Of a stretch of 45,901 nt of DNA, positions 1-8,589 are shown in pieces (the stretch's first letter is position 1; the number at the start of each line of letters is the position of its first letter). The position numbers and the translations under genes were made by a program. Under the pieces are notes generated by a model. That model was not told where the DNA came from, did no database searches, and saw only the letters and a list, made by a program, of their open reading frames with translations. This stretch comes from Ruminococcus sp. (lineage in GTDB: Bacteria > Bacillota > Clostridia > Oscillospirales > Acutalibacteraceae), in the NCBI GenBank assembly GCA_017473775.1, contig JAFUJH010000026.1:1-45901 (forward strand), read 5' to 3'.

Positions 1-136
1 CCTATGATCCAACCTTGATCCGCTAACTACTGTAATTTAATTTTTCGGCGCTCGAAAGAGGGCTTACTTCAGTGCGCCCATTTTTCAGCAGAATAATTTT
101 CTACTTTTAGGGGTTGACTTTTAATAGTTAGTCACC

Positions 137-703
137 TCACAGTAAATCCTGATTATATATAGCACGCTCGCCTCCGATAAACTTAGGTCGGGTACGAGCA
201 CAGATTACTATAGCTTCACCTATAGTACGAACTGTAGTTTTAACAGGCACAGCAGTAGCACGCAGATGCATACCAATCAATGTACCGCCTACATCCATAC
301 CTGCGTCAGCCTTGATAGTCTCAACCATTACAGGGTCATCAAACAGCGAATATGCAAGTGTAGCACTTGCGCCGCCTGCGTGAGCATGAGGCACAACATT
401 GACTATATCAAGTCCCTGTCTGAGAGCAACCGTACGCTCAACCACAAGTGCACGATTCAGATGCTCACAGCACTGTGCAGCAAGATAAACTCCTCGTCTA
501 TTAAGCTCGGGTAAAAGCACATCGTAGAGAGCCTGTGCCGCCTCTGCACTTGAAGCAGTGCCGATGCGATTTCCGCAAATCTCGCTTGAAGAACATCCAA
601 GTACAAAAACAGAGCCCTGTGACAGCTGTGCTTTATCAAGAAGCTCAGATATCACTGCCTCTGCATCCTGCTTAATTTTTTTAATAAAATTCAAATCTAA
701 CAT
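137..703 (-). CDS. UPF0340 / DUF436 (YwlG-like) family protein
   Basis: This 188-residue protein is a member of the UPF0340 (TIGR01440, YwlG) family, whose biochemical role is not established. A family-typical G-T/S-A-S-S-E-A-A-Q-A segment lies near residue 50, and a glycine-rich G-M-D-V-G-G-T-L-I-G-M-H segment lies near residue 134. I chose the ATG at 703 rather than the ATG at 733 because a GAGGA site stands just upstream and the longer start would run into a terminator hairpin (729-754). It follows ispH-rpsA on the same strand, beyond that terminator. I see no convincing promoter of its own, so it may depend on read-through. Family identity is fairly sure; function is unknown. Confidence 0.85.
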   Translation of the reverse strand: MLDLNFIKKIKQDAEAVISELLDKAQLSQGSVFVLGCSSSEICGNRIGTASSAEAAQALYDVLLPELNRRGVYLAAQCCEHLNRALVVERTVALRQGLDIVNVVPHAHAGGASATLAYSLFDDPVMVETIKADAGMDVGGTLIGMHLRATAVPVKTTVRTIGEAIVICARTRPKFIGGERAIYNQDLL

Positions 704-728
704 AATAATTCCTCGCTTAAATAAAACA

Positions 729-754
729 GGCATCCCCTACAAGTAGAGGATGCC
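729..754 (-). terminator. Intrinsic terminator after ispH-rpsA
   Basis: A 12-bp inverted repeat (729-740 with 743-754, one G-T pair) is followed on the minus strand by TGTTTTATTT. It lies 17 bases past the ispH-rpsA stop codon and before the UPF0340 gene. Confidence 0.75.
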
Positions 755-770
755 CATAAATCAGCAATAA

Positions 771-2771
771 TTATTCCTCAGTAGCTTCCTCAGTTGCAGG
801 AGCCTCCTCAGCAGGAGCTTCCTCTGCTACCTCTGCCTCGGGCAGAAGTGCTCTGACAGAAAGGCTGACACGCTTCTTGTCGAAGTCGATGCCAACAATC
901 TTTGCCTCGAGCTCATCACCAACAGCTACTACATCCTGAGGCTTCTCAACGCGCTGGTTGGAAAGCTGAGAGATGTGAATAAGACCGTCGATGCCGGGAA
1001 TGATTGTAGCAAATGCACCGAATGTGGTGATGCCGGCAACCTTAACCTTGCATACTGTGCCTTCGGGATAATCACGACGGAGGATCTCCCAGGGATTGTC
1101 CTCTGCCTTCTTGTAACCGAGAGAAATCTTGCTTGTCTCGGTGTTGAAGTCCTTAACATAAACCTCGATTGTGTCGCCAACATTTACAACCTCAGAGGGA
1201 TGCTTGATTCTGGACCAGCTGAGCTCGGAAATGTGAATCATACCGAATACACCGCCAAGGTCAACGAAAGCGCCATATGTTGTCAGGGACTTAACAGTAC
1301 CTGTATAGGTCTTGCCAACCTCGATACCCTCCCAGAATGCAGCCTTGAACTCAGAACGCTGATCTCTGAGAACGCTCTTGATGGAGCCGACAATCTTCTT
1401 GCGTCTGCCACGCTGAGAAACCTCAAGAAGTCTGAACTCAACTTCTGTGTGAAGAAGAGGAGTGAGATCATCCATACGAACGATAGATGCCTGAGATGCA
1501 GGGATGAATACGCGGTTATTGCGTGCAAATACGATAACACCGCCGTTAACTACTTCGATAACCTCACCTGTGAGAACTGCGTTCTCCTCAGCGAGCTTCT
1601 CAAGCTCATCCCAATCCTTCTTAGCGTCAACTCTACGCTTGGAAAGCATAATTGTACCTTCAACATCGTTGGTTTTCATAATGAGAAGCTCAATCTCATC
1701 GCCAACAGCCACGAAGTCGTGGGGATCGCTAACAGGGCCGAAAGAAAGCTCAACAGCAGGAATAAAGCCTGCCTGCTTTCTGCCCACATCAACATATACC
1801 TCTGTGGGAGTTATGCTGATAACAGTACCCATTACCCTCTCGTTTGTATTTAAGCCTTTGAGGTTTTCTTCCAGAAGAGCCTCAAAATCTTCAGTTTCGT
1901 TTGTTACACCGGACTTGGTCATTTCATCCATTTTATCCAGTACCTCCTTTATAATCCTTGCAGGAGTGGAAGCTCCCGCAGTTACACAAGCCGTACCGAC
2001 ATTGCTTAATCTTTCTGATGAAAGCTCCTGAGCTGTTTCAATCCAAAGAGTGTCAGGACAAACTCTGCTGCAAAGCTCATAGAGCTTTGCGGTGTTAGAG
2101 CTTTTTCTGTCACCGATGACTATCATCAGGTCAGAACACTTCGCCAGATTTTCGGCTTCCGCCTGTCGACTATGCGTAGCACTACATATTGTAGCAAATA
2201 TTTCTGGATTTGTACAGACTTTTTTTATTGTTTTATAACATTTTTTCCATTCTTTTTCGCTGAAAGTTGTCTGAGCCACAAAAATTGCAGCGTTATAATT
2301 CTCAGCAGGAATATTACTGAACAAATCCAATAATTCTTCTTCATTCTTATAGGTATAACAAGGAACTCTGGAGTGACCCATTATACCCTGCACCTCAGGA
2401 TGTGAACTGTCCCCTGCTATAAATACAGACTTATTTTTATCGGTATCCGCAGAGGAAACAATGGAATGTATTTTAGAAACAAAGGGACAAGTTGCGTCAC
2501 AGCAATCTATGCCCAGTGAAGCTATCTTATCCATTACATCTCTTGATACTCCGTGGGAACGGACAACAAGCGTTGCTCCCGGTGGAGTCTGTGACGGTGT
2601 ATCAACAGTAACGACTCCCCTGCTTTTTAACTCATTCACCATTTCGGTATTGTGAATAATAGGACCTAAGGTTGCTACCTGTTTACCCTTATCAAGCAAG
2701 GAGTAGACCATCTTGACAGCACGGTTAACTCCGAAGCAGAAGCCTGCTGTTTTAGCGAGCTTTATTTCCAT
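771..2771 (-). CDS. ispH: IspH - ribosomal protein S1 fusion (HMBPP reductase / S1)
   Basis: The 666-residue protein joins two functions. Residues 1-285 are 4-hydroxy-3-methylbut-2-enyl diphosphate reductase, the last step of the MEP isoprenoid pathway; the three cysteines that should bind the [4Fe-4S] cluster are C12 (G-F-C-F-G-V), C95 (D-A-T-C-P-F-V) and C196. From about residue 311 there are four S1 RNA-binding repeats, the third and fourth ending in M-I-H-I-S-E-L-S and L-I-H-I-S-Q-L-S, then an acidic Ala/Glu-rich tail. This fusion is known in many Clostridia. The start overlaps plsC by 20 bases and has a GGGAGAGAG ribosome site. It is co-transcribed with cmk and plsC and ends at the hairpin at 729-754. 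Confidence 0.97.
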   Translation of the reverse strand: MEIKLAKTAGFCFGVNRAVKMVYSLLDKGKQVATLGPIIHNTEMVNELKSRGVVTVDTPSQTPPGATLVVRSHGVSRDVMDKIASLGIDCCDATCPFVSKIHSIVSSADTDKNKSVFIAGDSSHPEVQGIMGHSRVPCYTYKNEEELLDLFSNIPAENYNAAIFVAQTTFSEKEWKKCYKTIKKVCTNPEIFATICSATHSRQAEAENLAKCSDLMIVIGDRKSSNTAKLYELCSRVCPDTLWIETAQELSSERLSNVGTACVTAGASTPARIIKEVLDKMDEMTKSGVTNETEDFEALLEENLKGLNTNERVMGTVISITPTEVYVDVGRKQAGFIPAVELSFGPVSDPHDFVAVGDEIELLIMKTNDVEGTIMLSKRRVDAKKDWDELEKLAEENAVLTGEVIEVVNGGVIVFARNNRVFIPASQASIVRMDDLTPLLHTEVEFRLLEVSQRGRRKKIVGSIKSVLRDQRSEFKAAFWEGIEVGKTYTGTVKSLTTYGAFVDLGGVFGMIHISELSWSRIKHPSEVVNVGDTIEVYVKDFNTETSKISLGYKKAEDNPWEILRRDYPEGTVCKVKVAGITTFGAFATIIPGIDGLIHISQLSNQRVEKPQDVVAVGDELEAKIVGIDFDKKRVSLSVRALLPEAEVAEEAPAEEAPATEEATEE

Positions 2772-3390
2772 ATTTATCTCTCTCCCACATTACGGCTATT
2801 CTCTCCATAAGCTGACGGGATGCTTCGCGGTATTCGCGTGGGCTACCGTTGACAATACCCAGTTCCTGAACAGTAACAGGCTCGCCGAAGGATATGTATC
2901 TTCGTGAGAAAAAATGCTTTTTCTTTGTTCTGTAGGTAATTGAAACAGGAACAATCTTGCAATCCATCTGGTGTGCAATCATAACAGCACCGCTCTTCGG
3001 ACGGAGAAGCTCGCCTGTTTTGGAGCGTGTACCTTCAATAAAAATACCCAGACACTCGCCGTCATCAATTATACTCTTTGCGTAATTGACAGAATCCCAG
3101 TCACCCTTACCGCGATTAACAGGAAAAGCTCCCAGCTTGGTGAGTAGCCATCTGGTAAACCAATTATCAAACAATTCAGCCTTAGCCATAAATCTGATTC
3201 TGCGTTTCTGGGCTATCCCTACAACAATTGGGTCAGGACTCGAGATGTGATTTCCTGCAACTATAAATCTACCCTCAGTAGGAATATTGTTAGCGTTTGT
3301 GTATTTATAACGATACACAGGCCAGAGCACAACAGCCGCAATCCACTTCATAACACTGTAGAATTTTTTATTATACTTTACCTCTTTCAC
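2752..3390 (-). CDS. plsC: 1-acyl-sn-glycerol-3-phosphate acyltransferase (PlsC family)
   Basis: This 212-residue membrane-associated enzyme should add the second acyl chain to lysophosphatidate in phospholipid synthesis. The H-x4-D catalytic motif is visible in G-N-H-I-S-S-P-D-P (near residue 48), and the substrate-binding E-G-T-R near residue 119. A hydrophobic stretch at residues 13-25 probably anchors it. The start codon is GTG, placed by an AGGAG site 8 bases upstream. It overlaps the cmk stop by four bases (GTGA), which suggests translational coupling. The cmk-plsC-ispH/rpsA order is common in Clostridia. Confidence 0.93.
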   Translation of the reverse strand: MKEVKYNKKFYSVMKWIAAVVLWPVYRYKYTNANNIPTEGRFIVAGNHISSPDPIVVGIAQKRRIRFMAKAELFDNWFTRWLLTKLGAFPVNRGKGDWDSVNYAKSIIDDGECLGIFIEGTRSKTGELLRPKSGAVMIAHQMDCKIVPVSITYRTKKKHFFSRRYISFGEPVTVQELGIVNGSPREYREASRQLMERIAVMWERDKYGNKAR

Positions 3391-4058
3391 TTGCTGTTCT
3401 CCTCTATTGTCTTGATAAGAAGTGCAATTGACTGCTCAAGGTCAAGCTCTGAAGTATCCACAAGGATACTGTCCTGTGCCGGCTTCAAGGGAGCAATGGG
3501 TCTGTTCATATCATTATTATCACGCTGGATAACATCTGCAAGTACATCCTCATATACTGCCTGCTCTCCCTTTGCGATCAGCTCGTCGTATCTTCTCCGT
3601 GCTCTTATCTCTGCTGAAGCAGTCAGGAATATCTTGACCTTTGCATCAGGAAGAACTACAGTACCGATATCTCTGCCGTCCATAATAACATCCTGAGCCT
3701 TAGCCATATCACGCTGAAGATTAAGAAGAAATGCCCTTACCTCGGGAATAGCAGATACACGGGATGCCGCCATAGATACCTGCTCTGTACGGATAAGTCC
3801 TGACACATCCTCGCCATTGAGGATAACGAGCTGGTTTTTATTCTCATCCCTTGCAAGTGAAACCTCAATTTCAGAAAGAAGCTCAACTACAGCCTTTGTG
3901 TCTGCAGGGTCTACACCCTTACGGATAGTGTACAGACCGATTGCACGGTACATAGCACCAGTGTCAACATAGATAAAGCCAAGGTGCTTTGCAGCAGCCT
4001 TTGCGATAGTGGATTTGCCTGCACCTGCAGGACCGTCAATAGCAATTGCAATAGACAT
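3387..4058 (-). CDS. cmk: Cytidylate kinase
   Basis: Cytidylate kinase phosphorylates CMP and dCMP to the diphosphates. The P-loop G-P-A-G-A-G-K-S-T is at residues 9-17, followed by G-F-I-Y-V-D-T-G-A-M-Y-R-A, the family's nucleotide-recognition segment. D-G-R-D-I-G-T-V-V (near residue 127) and the R-R-x-x-E/D lid region are also present. Its 223 residues match the usual length. It lies 43 bases downstream of the flavoprotein gene and overlaps plsC by four bases, so it sits in the middle of a co-transcribed block. Confidence 0.97.
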   Translation of the reverse strand: MSIAIAIDGPAGAGKSTIAKAAAKHLGFIYVDTGAMYRAIGLYTIRKGVDPADTKAVVELLSEIEVSLARDENKNQLVILNGEDVSGLIRTEQVSMAASRVSAIPEVRAFLLNLQRDMAKAQDVIMDGRDIGTVVLPDAKVKIFLTASAEIRARRRYDELIAKGEQAVYEDVLADVIQRDNNDMNRPIAPLKPAQDSILVDTSELDLEQSIALLIKTIEENSK

Positions 4059-4101
4059 AATTCATTACTCCTGTATAATAAAATTCTATGTTTGGCAGAT
4101 A

Positions 4102-5346
4102 TTAAGAGTTATATACTGCCCAAGTGCCGGCAAGTCTGCCGGTAGAAAATGCAATCTGTAAATTAAATCCGCCTGTGTAGGCGTCAACATCTATAACCTC
4201 ACCGCAGAAATACAGACCTGAGCACAGCTTGCTCTGCATAGTTGCAGGGTCAAGCTCTGAGGTTTTAACTCCGCCACGGGTGATTATTGCCTCATCTATA
4301 GGACGGGTATCGGTTATACCAAAACGAAAATCCTTGAGAAGCTTAACAAAAGTGTACCGTTGCTCCTTGGTAATACTGTTGCATCTGGTTGTAGGGTCTA
4401 TACCTGAGCGTCGGATAACAACGGGTACCATAGAGCTTGGTAACAAATCAGAAAGAGAGTTTGAGAACTCCCGATTTTTATATTTTTCAAAATCTCTGAG
4501 CACTCTTGCATCAAGCTTATCAAAATCCAATGCCGGCTTTAAGTCGATTGATATGGAGTACTCCTTCCTCATCACATCAATAATGTGAGCACTGGAGCTG
4601 AGAATTGTAGGACCTGAAATTCCGAAATGTGTAAAGAGAAGCTCACCAAAATCGGTGTAAACCTCCTTGTTGCCTTTGAGAAGCTTAACCCCCACATTAC
4701 GCAATGAAAGCCCCTGCATCTCTTTGCAATCCACCAAATCACTGCCATCACAACATAGAGGTATAAGGGAAGGCTCAGGAGTCACAACAGTGTGTCCTGC
4801 CTGACGAGCGAATTTATATCCGTCGCCTGTAGAACCGGTAAGAGGATAGGAGCATCCGCCTGTTGCGATTATTACCGCATCACAGGAATGCATCGTACCA
4901 CCGTTGTCAATTACACCTGTTACTGTATTATCTTTTATCACAAGCTTTCTGACAGAAGCATCAGATAAAATCTTTACACCGCTTTTATAAGCGAATCGTT
5001 CAAGTGCAGACACAACCTCGGTAGCCTTGTCAGACACGGGAAACACACGATTGCCTCGTTCTGTTTTAAGAGATACTTCAAGTCCCTCAAAAAAATCCAT
5101 AGTATCAGAACAATCAAAGTTGCTTATGGCACTGTACATAAAACGAGGGTTAGTATTTACATTCTCAATAAACACATTCTGAGTGCAGTTGTTGGTAATA
5201 TTACATCTGCCCTTACCTGTGATGCATAGCTTCCTGCCCACACGCTTGTTTTTCTCAAACACTGTGACATCTGCACCAAGCTCTGCCGCTGTGCCTGCCG
5301 CCATAAGTCCTGCGGCACCGCCGCCTACTATTATTATCCTGCTCAT
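4102..5346 (-). CDS. HI0933/YhiN-type FAD-dependent oxidoreductase
   Basis: This is a flavoprotein of the HI0933/YhiN family (BaiN-like), 414 residues. The dinucleotide-binding motif is G-G-G-A-A-G-L at the extreme N-terminus. Family segments G-R-K-L-C-I-T-G-K-G-R-C-N-I-T-N and the C-terminal F-C-G-E-V-I-D-V-D-A-Y-T-G-G-F-N are both clear. I chose the ATG at 5346 over two longer in-frame starts because it begins one base after the rpiR stop (TAATATG), a layout typical of coupled translation, and it places the FAD motif at residue 5. The physiological substrate is unknown. Confidence 0.9.
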   Translation of the reverse strand: MSRIIIVGGGAAGLMAAGTAAELGADVTVFEKNKRVGRKLCITGKGRCNITNNCTQNVFIENVNTNPRFMYSAISNFDCSDTMDFFEGLEVSLKTERGNRVFPVSDKATEVVSALERFAYKSGVKILSDASVRKLVIKDNTVTGVIDNGGTMHSCDAVIIATGGCSYPLTGSTGDGYKFARQAGHTVVTPEPSLIPLCCDGSDLVDCKEMQGLSLRNVGVKLLKGNKEVYTDFGELLFTHFGISGPTILSSSAHIIDVMRKEYSISIDLKPALDFDKLDARVLRDFEKYKNREFSNSLSDLLPSSMVPVVIRRSGIDPTTRCNSITKEQRYTFVKLLKDFRFGITDTRPIDEAIITRGGVKTSELDPATMQSKLCSGLYFCGEVIDVDAYTGGFNLQIAFSTGRLAGTWAVYNS

Positions 5347-5347
5347 A

Positions 5348-6223
5348 TTACCGTTTATCATTCTGGTGAGTACTTGTATACACACCCTGTTCGTGCCAGA
5401 CCTTTTCGAGAGTAGCAAAGGTTTCTTTGACTTCCTCTTTGTTCTTGATTACTGTAGCAACAATCAAAGCGTTGATAAGTGACAAAGGAGCAACAAGTGA
5501 ATCTACCACCGATGCCATATCGCTACGGGCGATAAGAACGGAATCTGCGCTCTCTGCCAAAGGCGACATCATACTGTCAGTAATAGCAATTGTAGCCGCA
5601 CCGCGAGAGGATGCAAAGTCCATTGCACTTGCCGCAGTCTTTGAATAACGGGGAAAGCTGATACCGATGATAGCATCTTTATCGGAAATACGGAGCAAAG
5701 CCTCGTACATACCCGAGCGGCTGGCAGTGGTAACTACATGAACATTACCAAGTATTAATTCAAAGTAGTAGCCAAGGAAACCAGCCAGAGAGCTCGCAGA
5801 CCGTGTACCGAAAATATAGATATTCTCTGCAGATGTAATTGACTCAACAGCACGGTCGAAATCCTCATGAGAGGTCTCCTCCAGTGTTCTGCGAATCTTC
5901 TGAATATCCTGATTAAGAACACATTCAAGAACATCCCCGTCTGCAATTTTTGCGGCTGTAACCTCAATACGCTGAACAGATGTGAGTTTGTCCTTTATCA
6001 TCTCCTGCATCGCCTTCTGAAGCTGCGGATAGCCTGCGTAGCCAAGCTCAGTTGCAAAGCGGACAACTGTACTCTCGCTGACACCTACAATCTCTCCAAG
6101 CTTGGAGGCTGTAAGGAAAGCCGCCTGGTCATAATGCTGCTCAATGAATTCTGCAATAAGCTTGTGTCCTTTGGACAAAGAGCTCATTTTAGAATCTATT
6201 CTGACTAAAAGATGAGTTTCCAT
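5348..6223 (-). CDS. MurR/RpiR family transcriptional regulator
   Basis: This 291-residue protein has an N-terminal RpiR helix-turn-helix (about 1-77; G-V-S-E-S-T-V-V-R-F is the recognition region) and a C-terminal SIS sugar-phosphate-binding domain (about 120-250). Such regulators usually sense a phosphorylated sugar. Its own ligand cannot be told because no sugar-transport genes adjoin it. It heads an operon with the flavoprotein, cmk, plsC and ispH-rpsA. The ATG at 6223 has an AGAGG site seven bases upstream, and a good promoter lies at 6255-6283. Confidence 0.93.
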   Translation of the reverse strand: METHLLVRIDSKMSSLSKGHKLIAEFIEQHYDQAAFLTASKLGEIVGVSESTVVRFATELGYAGYPQLQKAMQEMIKDKLTSVQRIEVTAAKIADGDVLECVLNQDIQKIRRTLEETSHEDFDRAVESITSAENIYIFGTRSASSLAGFLGYYFELILGNVHVVTTASRSGMYEALLRISDKDAIIGISFPRYSKTAASAMDFASSRGAATIAITDSMMSPLAESADSVLIARSDMASVVDSLVAPLSLINALIVATVIKNKEEVKETFATLEKVWHEQGVYTSTHQNDKR

Positions 6224-6254
6224 AGCTATACCTCTTATGATAAATCTACGAATA

Positions 6255-6283
6255 ATTCTATCACATCAATCATTAAAGTTCAA
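6255..6283 (-). promoter_or_regulatory. Sigma-A promoter of the rpiR-cmk-ispH operon
   Basis: On the minus strand TTGAAC and TAGAAT are separated by exactly 17 bases, about 30 bases before the rpiR start codon. No other comparably good promoter was seen further down this operon. Confidence 0.7.
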
Positions 6284-6388
6284 TGTTTTTTGCAGGATTT
6301 TAATGGATAATTTGCAATTATTATGTCTTTTTCTTATAAAAATATAGAATTTCTTTCATTTCTGCGAAATTTTGCAACAAACAACAAA

Positions 6389-6415
6389 ACAGCGTCCGAA
6401 TAATTCAGACGCTGT
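6389..6415 (-). terminator. Intrinsic terminator after the PHP phosphatase gene
   Basis: ACAGCGTC pairs with GACGCTGT, extended inward by GAAT/ATTC. The minus strand continues with TTTTGTTG. It lies seven bases past the stop codon. Confidence 0.75.
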
Positions 6416-6422
6416 AAACAGA

Positions 6423-7130
6423 TTATTTTCCTTTAAATATCGCTTCTGCATTTTGTTGAAGTGTCCTGATAACATCATCACCGCACTTTGATTTTATATA
6501 CTCAACGGCCGCTGTCATTGCAAGAGGAGAATTGCGATTCGTTGAGTGAGCATCACTTGAAAGCACATGAATGCAACCATCCTTCAGAAGCTTTATGAGC
6601 TTGCGTTTGGTACTGAACTGTGTAAACGACACTGCATTTGATTGGATAATTATACCGCTGTATATAAGCTCCTCGAGTCTTTTCTTGTTTTTTAAAAGAA
6701 AAGGATATCTCTCTACATGAGGAATCACAGGAGTAATTCCCCTGTCCCTGAGAGCAGTTATCAAACGCATTGTATTATCAGAAAAAGTAGAATCATAGGA
6801 GAATTCGGTTATCATAAAGGAAGTACCCTCAATGCAAAGAGGAGTCATATCCCGTTCCTCTGAGAAAAGATATTTTGTCACATATACCTCAGCGCCCAGC
6901 TTCACACACACATCATCAGGTACGATAGGTAAAAAATTCCTGGCAGAGGCTGTTCTGCGTTCAAGAAAATCCTCTATACTCTCATGGTGTGTGTAAAAGT
7001 GAGGGGTCAGACAGATGTTGCATATTCCCTGAGATTTTAGAGAACTTATGAGTTCCAAGGCATCCTCGGCTGTCTTTGCACCGTCATCAACCCCGGGTAG
7101 AATGTGTGTATGCAGGTCATATGTTAGCAT
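6423..7130 (-). CDS. CpsB/CapC-type PHP-domain tyrosine phosphatase
   Basis: This 235-residue protein is of the CpsB/YwqE family, manganese-dependent PHP phosphatases that remove phosphate from tyrosine kinases of the capsule and exopolysaccharide type. The N-terminal D-L-H-T-H-I-L-P-G-V-D-D-G signature carries metal ligands. T-P-H-F-Y near residue 42, P-H-V-E-R-Y near residue 137 and S-S-D-A-H-S near residue 192 supply the rest. No BY-kinase or polysaccharide gene is in the window, so the partner is elsewhere or the substrate differs. It lies three bases after the histidine phosphatase gene, so the two are probably co-transcribed. Confidence 0.88.
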   Translation of the reverse strand: MLTYDLHTHILPGVDDGAKTAEDALELISSLKSQGICNICLTPHFYTHHESIEDFLERRTASARNFLPIVPDDVCVKLGAEVYVTKYLFSEERDMTPLCIEGTSFMITEFSYDSTFSDNTMRLITALRDRGITPVIPHVERYPFLLKNKKRLEELIYSGIIIQSNAVSFTQFSTKRKLIKLLKDGCIHVLSSDAHSTNRNSPLAMTAAVEYIKSKCGDDVIRTLQQNAEAIFKGK

Positions 7131-7133
7131 AAT

Positions 7134-7760
7134 TTAATCATCCTCTTTTTTAACAGGAATGAGCTTGTATACCTCAGCAACTCTGTCGCGCTGCCACAGC
7201 ATAGGAGTGATTCTCATAGAAAATCCGTAGCCGTTATCGCAAGCCCAATCAAAGGGTTTTGCCTGAGGGATACCATATATTGCAAGCAGAGTCATAATAA
7301 TTCCGCCGTGAGTAACAATGGCACAATCGGTGTTACCTGTCTTGATAAGTCCATCAACTATATTCTGGAATACAAGGCAGATACGGCGTGTAAAATCATC
7401 GTTGGATTCTCCCTGTGGCGGAGTTGCACCCTCGTCACCTGCAAGCCAGCTCTCAAACAATGGGTCACCTCTGAGCTCCTCAGCGGTTTTGCCCTCCCAT
7501 TTACCAAAGTTCATCTCGGTAAGCTCATCAATAACTATGGGGTTAACATGAGGATAGAGCACCTCACAGGTCTGTGTACAACGCCTAAGCGGGCTTGTAA
7601 ATATCACGGGAGCATACGGGTATTTATGTGTATTGTCAAGCTCCTTGAGAGCTCTGACACCTTCTTCTGAAAGCTGTGGGTCTGTAACGCCGATGTAAGC
7701 TCCGCGGTTGGTTTCTTCAATTGCACCGTGTCTGATAAAATGAATGTAATAAGATTTCAA
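7134..7760 (-). CDS. Histidine phosphatase family protein (phosphoglycerate mutase-like)
   Basis: This 208-residue protein belongs to the histidine phosphatase superfamily. The catalytic R-H-G is at residues 10-12 and the second histidine is in V-T-H-G-G-I near residue 151; P-L-R-R-C-T-Q-T supplies the phosphate pocket. It could be a phosphoglycerate mutase-like or alpha-ribazole phosphatase-like enzyme. With no cobalamin genes nearby the substrate stays open. The start is TTG, fixed by GGAGG seven bases upstream. It is transcribed away from the XRE regulator gene. Confidence 0.88.
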   Translation of the reverse strand: MKSYYIHFIRHGAIEETNRGAYIGVTDPQLSEEGVRALKELDNTHKYPYAPVIFTSPLRRCTQTCEVLYPHVNPIVIDELTEMNFGKWEGKTAEELRGDPLFESWLAGDEGATPPQGESNDDFTRRICLVFQNIVDGLIKTGNTDCAIVTHGGIIMTLLAIYGIPQAKPFDWACDNGYGFSMRITPMLWQRDRVAEVYKLIPVKKEDD

Positions 7761-7780
7761 GATTTATCCTCCAATTTAAC

Positions 7781-7809
7781 TTTACATATTGTAAAGATTG
7801 TATTATACT
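7781..7809 (+). promoter_or_regulatory. Promoter of the XRE regulator, with operator-like palindromes
   Basis: TTTACA and TATACT are separated by 17 bases. The -35 box lies inside the palindrome CTTTAC-atatt-GTAAAG (7780-7796), and the -10 box lies inside ATACT-tat-AGTAT (7805-7817). This arrangement suits binding of a dimeric repressor, most simply the XRE protein encoded just downstream. Confidence 0.65.
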
Positions 7810-7834
7810 TATAGTATAGAAAGGCGGTAATGGT

Positions 7835-8533
7835 ATGAACAGGGATTTTCCAAGAATAATAACTATGCTGAGAAAAGAAAAGAAACTGAGCCAGAAACAA
7901 GCGGCTGAGGAGCTTGGTATATCTCAGGCTTTATTATCTCACTATGAAAAGGGCATCCGCCAGTGCAGCCTTGACTTTGTGACAAAAGTTGCCGAGTACT
8001 ACAGGGTATCCTGCGACTTCCTGCTGGGTCGTACACCTGAGCGATCAGGTGCTACGCTGAATTTTGACGATATTCCCGATGCAGATGAAGCAGTAGAGGA
8101 TGGCGTCAAGGGTAGCTCGCTTGTCCCCTTGCTCAATAAAAAAATTCTGTGCAATACATTATCGGTAATATTTGATATGCTGTCAAAAAACAAGAACAAA
8201 CAACTGACAGCTGATGTGTCGAATTATCTGATGCTTGCTGTGTATAAGGTATTTCGCTCACTATACTCCGCAAACTCCAAGAATGAACAGACTATGTTCT
8301 CTGTGAAGAAAGGGCTGTATCACGGATATTGTGATTCATATATGGCAAGATTCTCTGCCAAATTTGAATACGCAACAAATGCCGAGGGCGAAAGCGAAAA
8401 CGCACGCAAGCTGAAAGAAACAGAATATTCCTCTGAATTATTATCTCAGGAATACGCAAAAGAGTCAAGTTCATTATTTAATTTAATTCAGCACGCTGAA
8501 AGTAAAATCAGAACAAAAACCAGTAAAATGTAA
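7835..8533 (+). CDS. XRE-family helix-turn-helix transcriptional regulator
   Basis: Residues 8-63 form a Cro/C1-type helix-turn-helix, with S-Q-K-Q-A-A-E-E-L-G-I-S-Q-A-L-L-S-H-Y-E covering the two key helices. The remaining 170 residues are mostly helical with no family I recognise, and probably serve dimerisation or sensing. An AAAGGCGG site precedes the ATG. The two palindromes in its promoter suggest autoregulation. It stands alone between a divergent phosphatase pair and a convergent pseudokinase gene, with a terminator behind it. Confidence 0.9.
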   Translation: MNRDFPRIITMLRKEKKLSQKQAAEELGISQALLSHYEKGIRQCSLDFVTKVAEYYRVSCDFLLGRTPERSGATLNFDDIPDADEAVEDGVKGSSLVPLLNKKILCNTLSVIFDMLSKNKNKQLTADVSNYLMLAVYKVFRSLYSANSKNEQTMFSVKKGLYHGYCDSYMARFSAKFEYATNAEGESENARKLKETEYSSELLSQEYAKESSSLFNLIQHAESKIRTKTSKM

Positions 8534-8545
8534 TATATACATAGA

Positions 8546-8580
8546 AGCACTTTTGAACATAAGCTCAAAAGTGCTCTTTT
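8546..8580 (+). terminator. Intrinsic terminator of the XRE gene
   Basis: AGCACTTTTGA (8546-8556) pairs with TCAAAAGTGCT (8565-8575), followed by CTTTTGTTTT on the plus strand. It separates the XRE gene from the convergent pseudokinase gene. Confidence 0.85.
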
Positions 8581-8589
8581 GTTTTAATG

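Noticed and set aside
46..137. Gene in the first 136 bases
   Set aside because: All frames are broken by stops; only a short possible IS remnant is seen.
975..1853. A 292-residue plus-strand open frame opposite ispH-rpsA
   Set aside because: It is antisense to the conserved S1 repeats, has a low-complexity Cys/Asn/Leu composition, and lacks a ribosome site or family motif.
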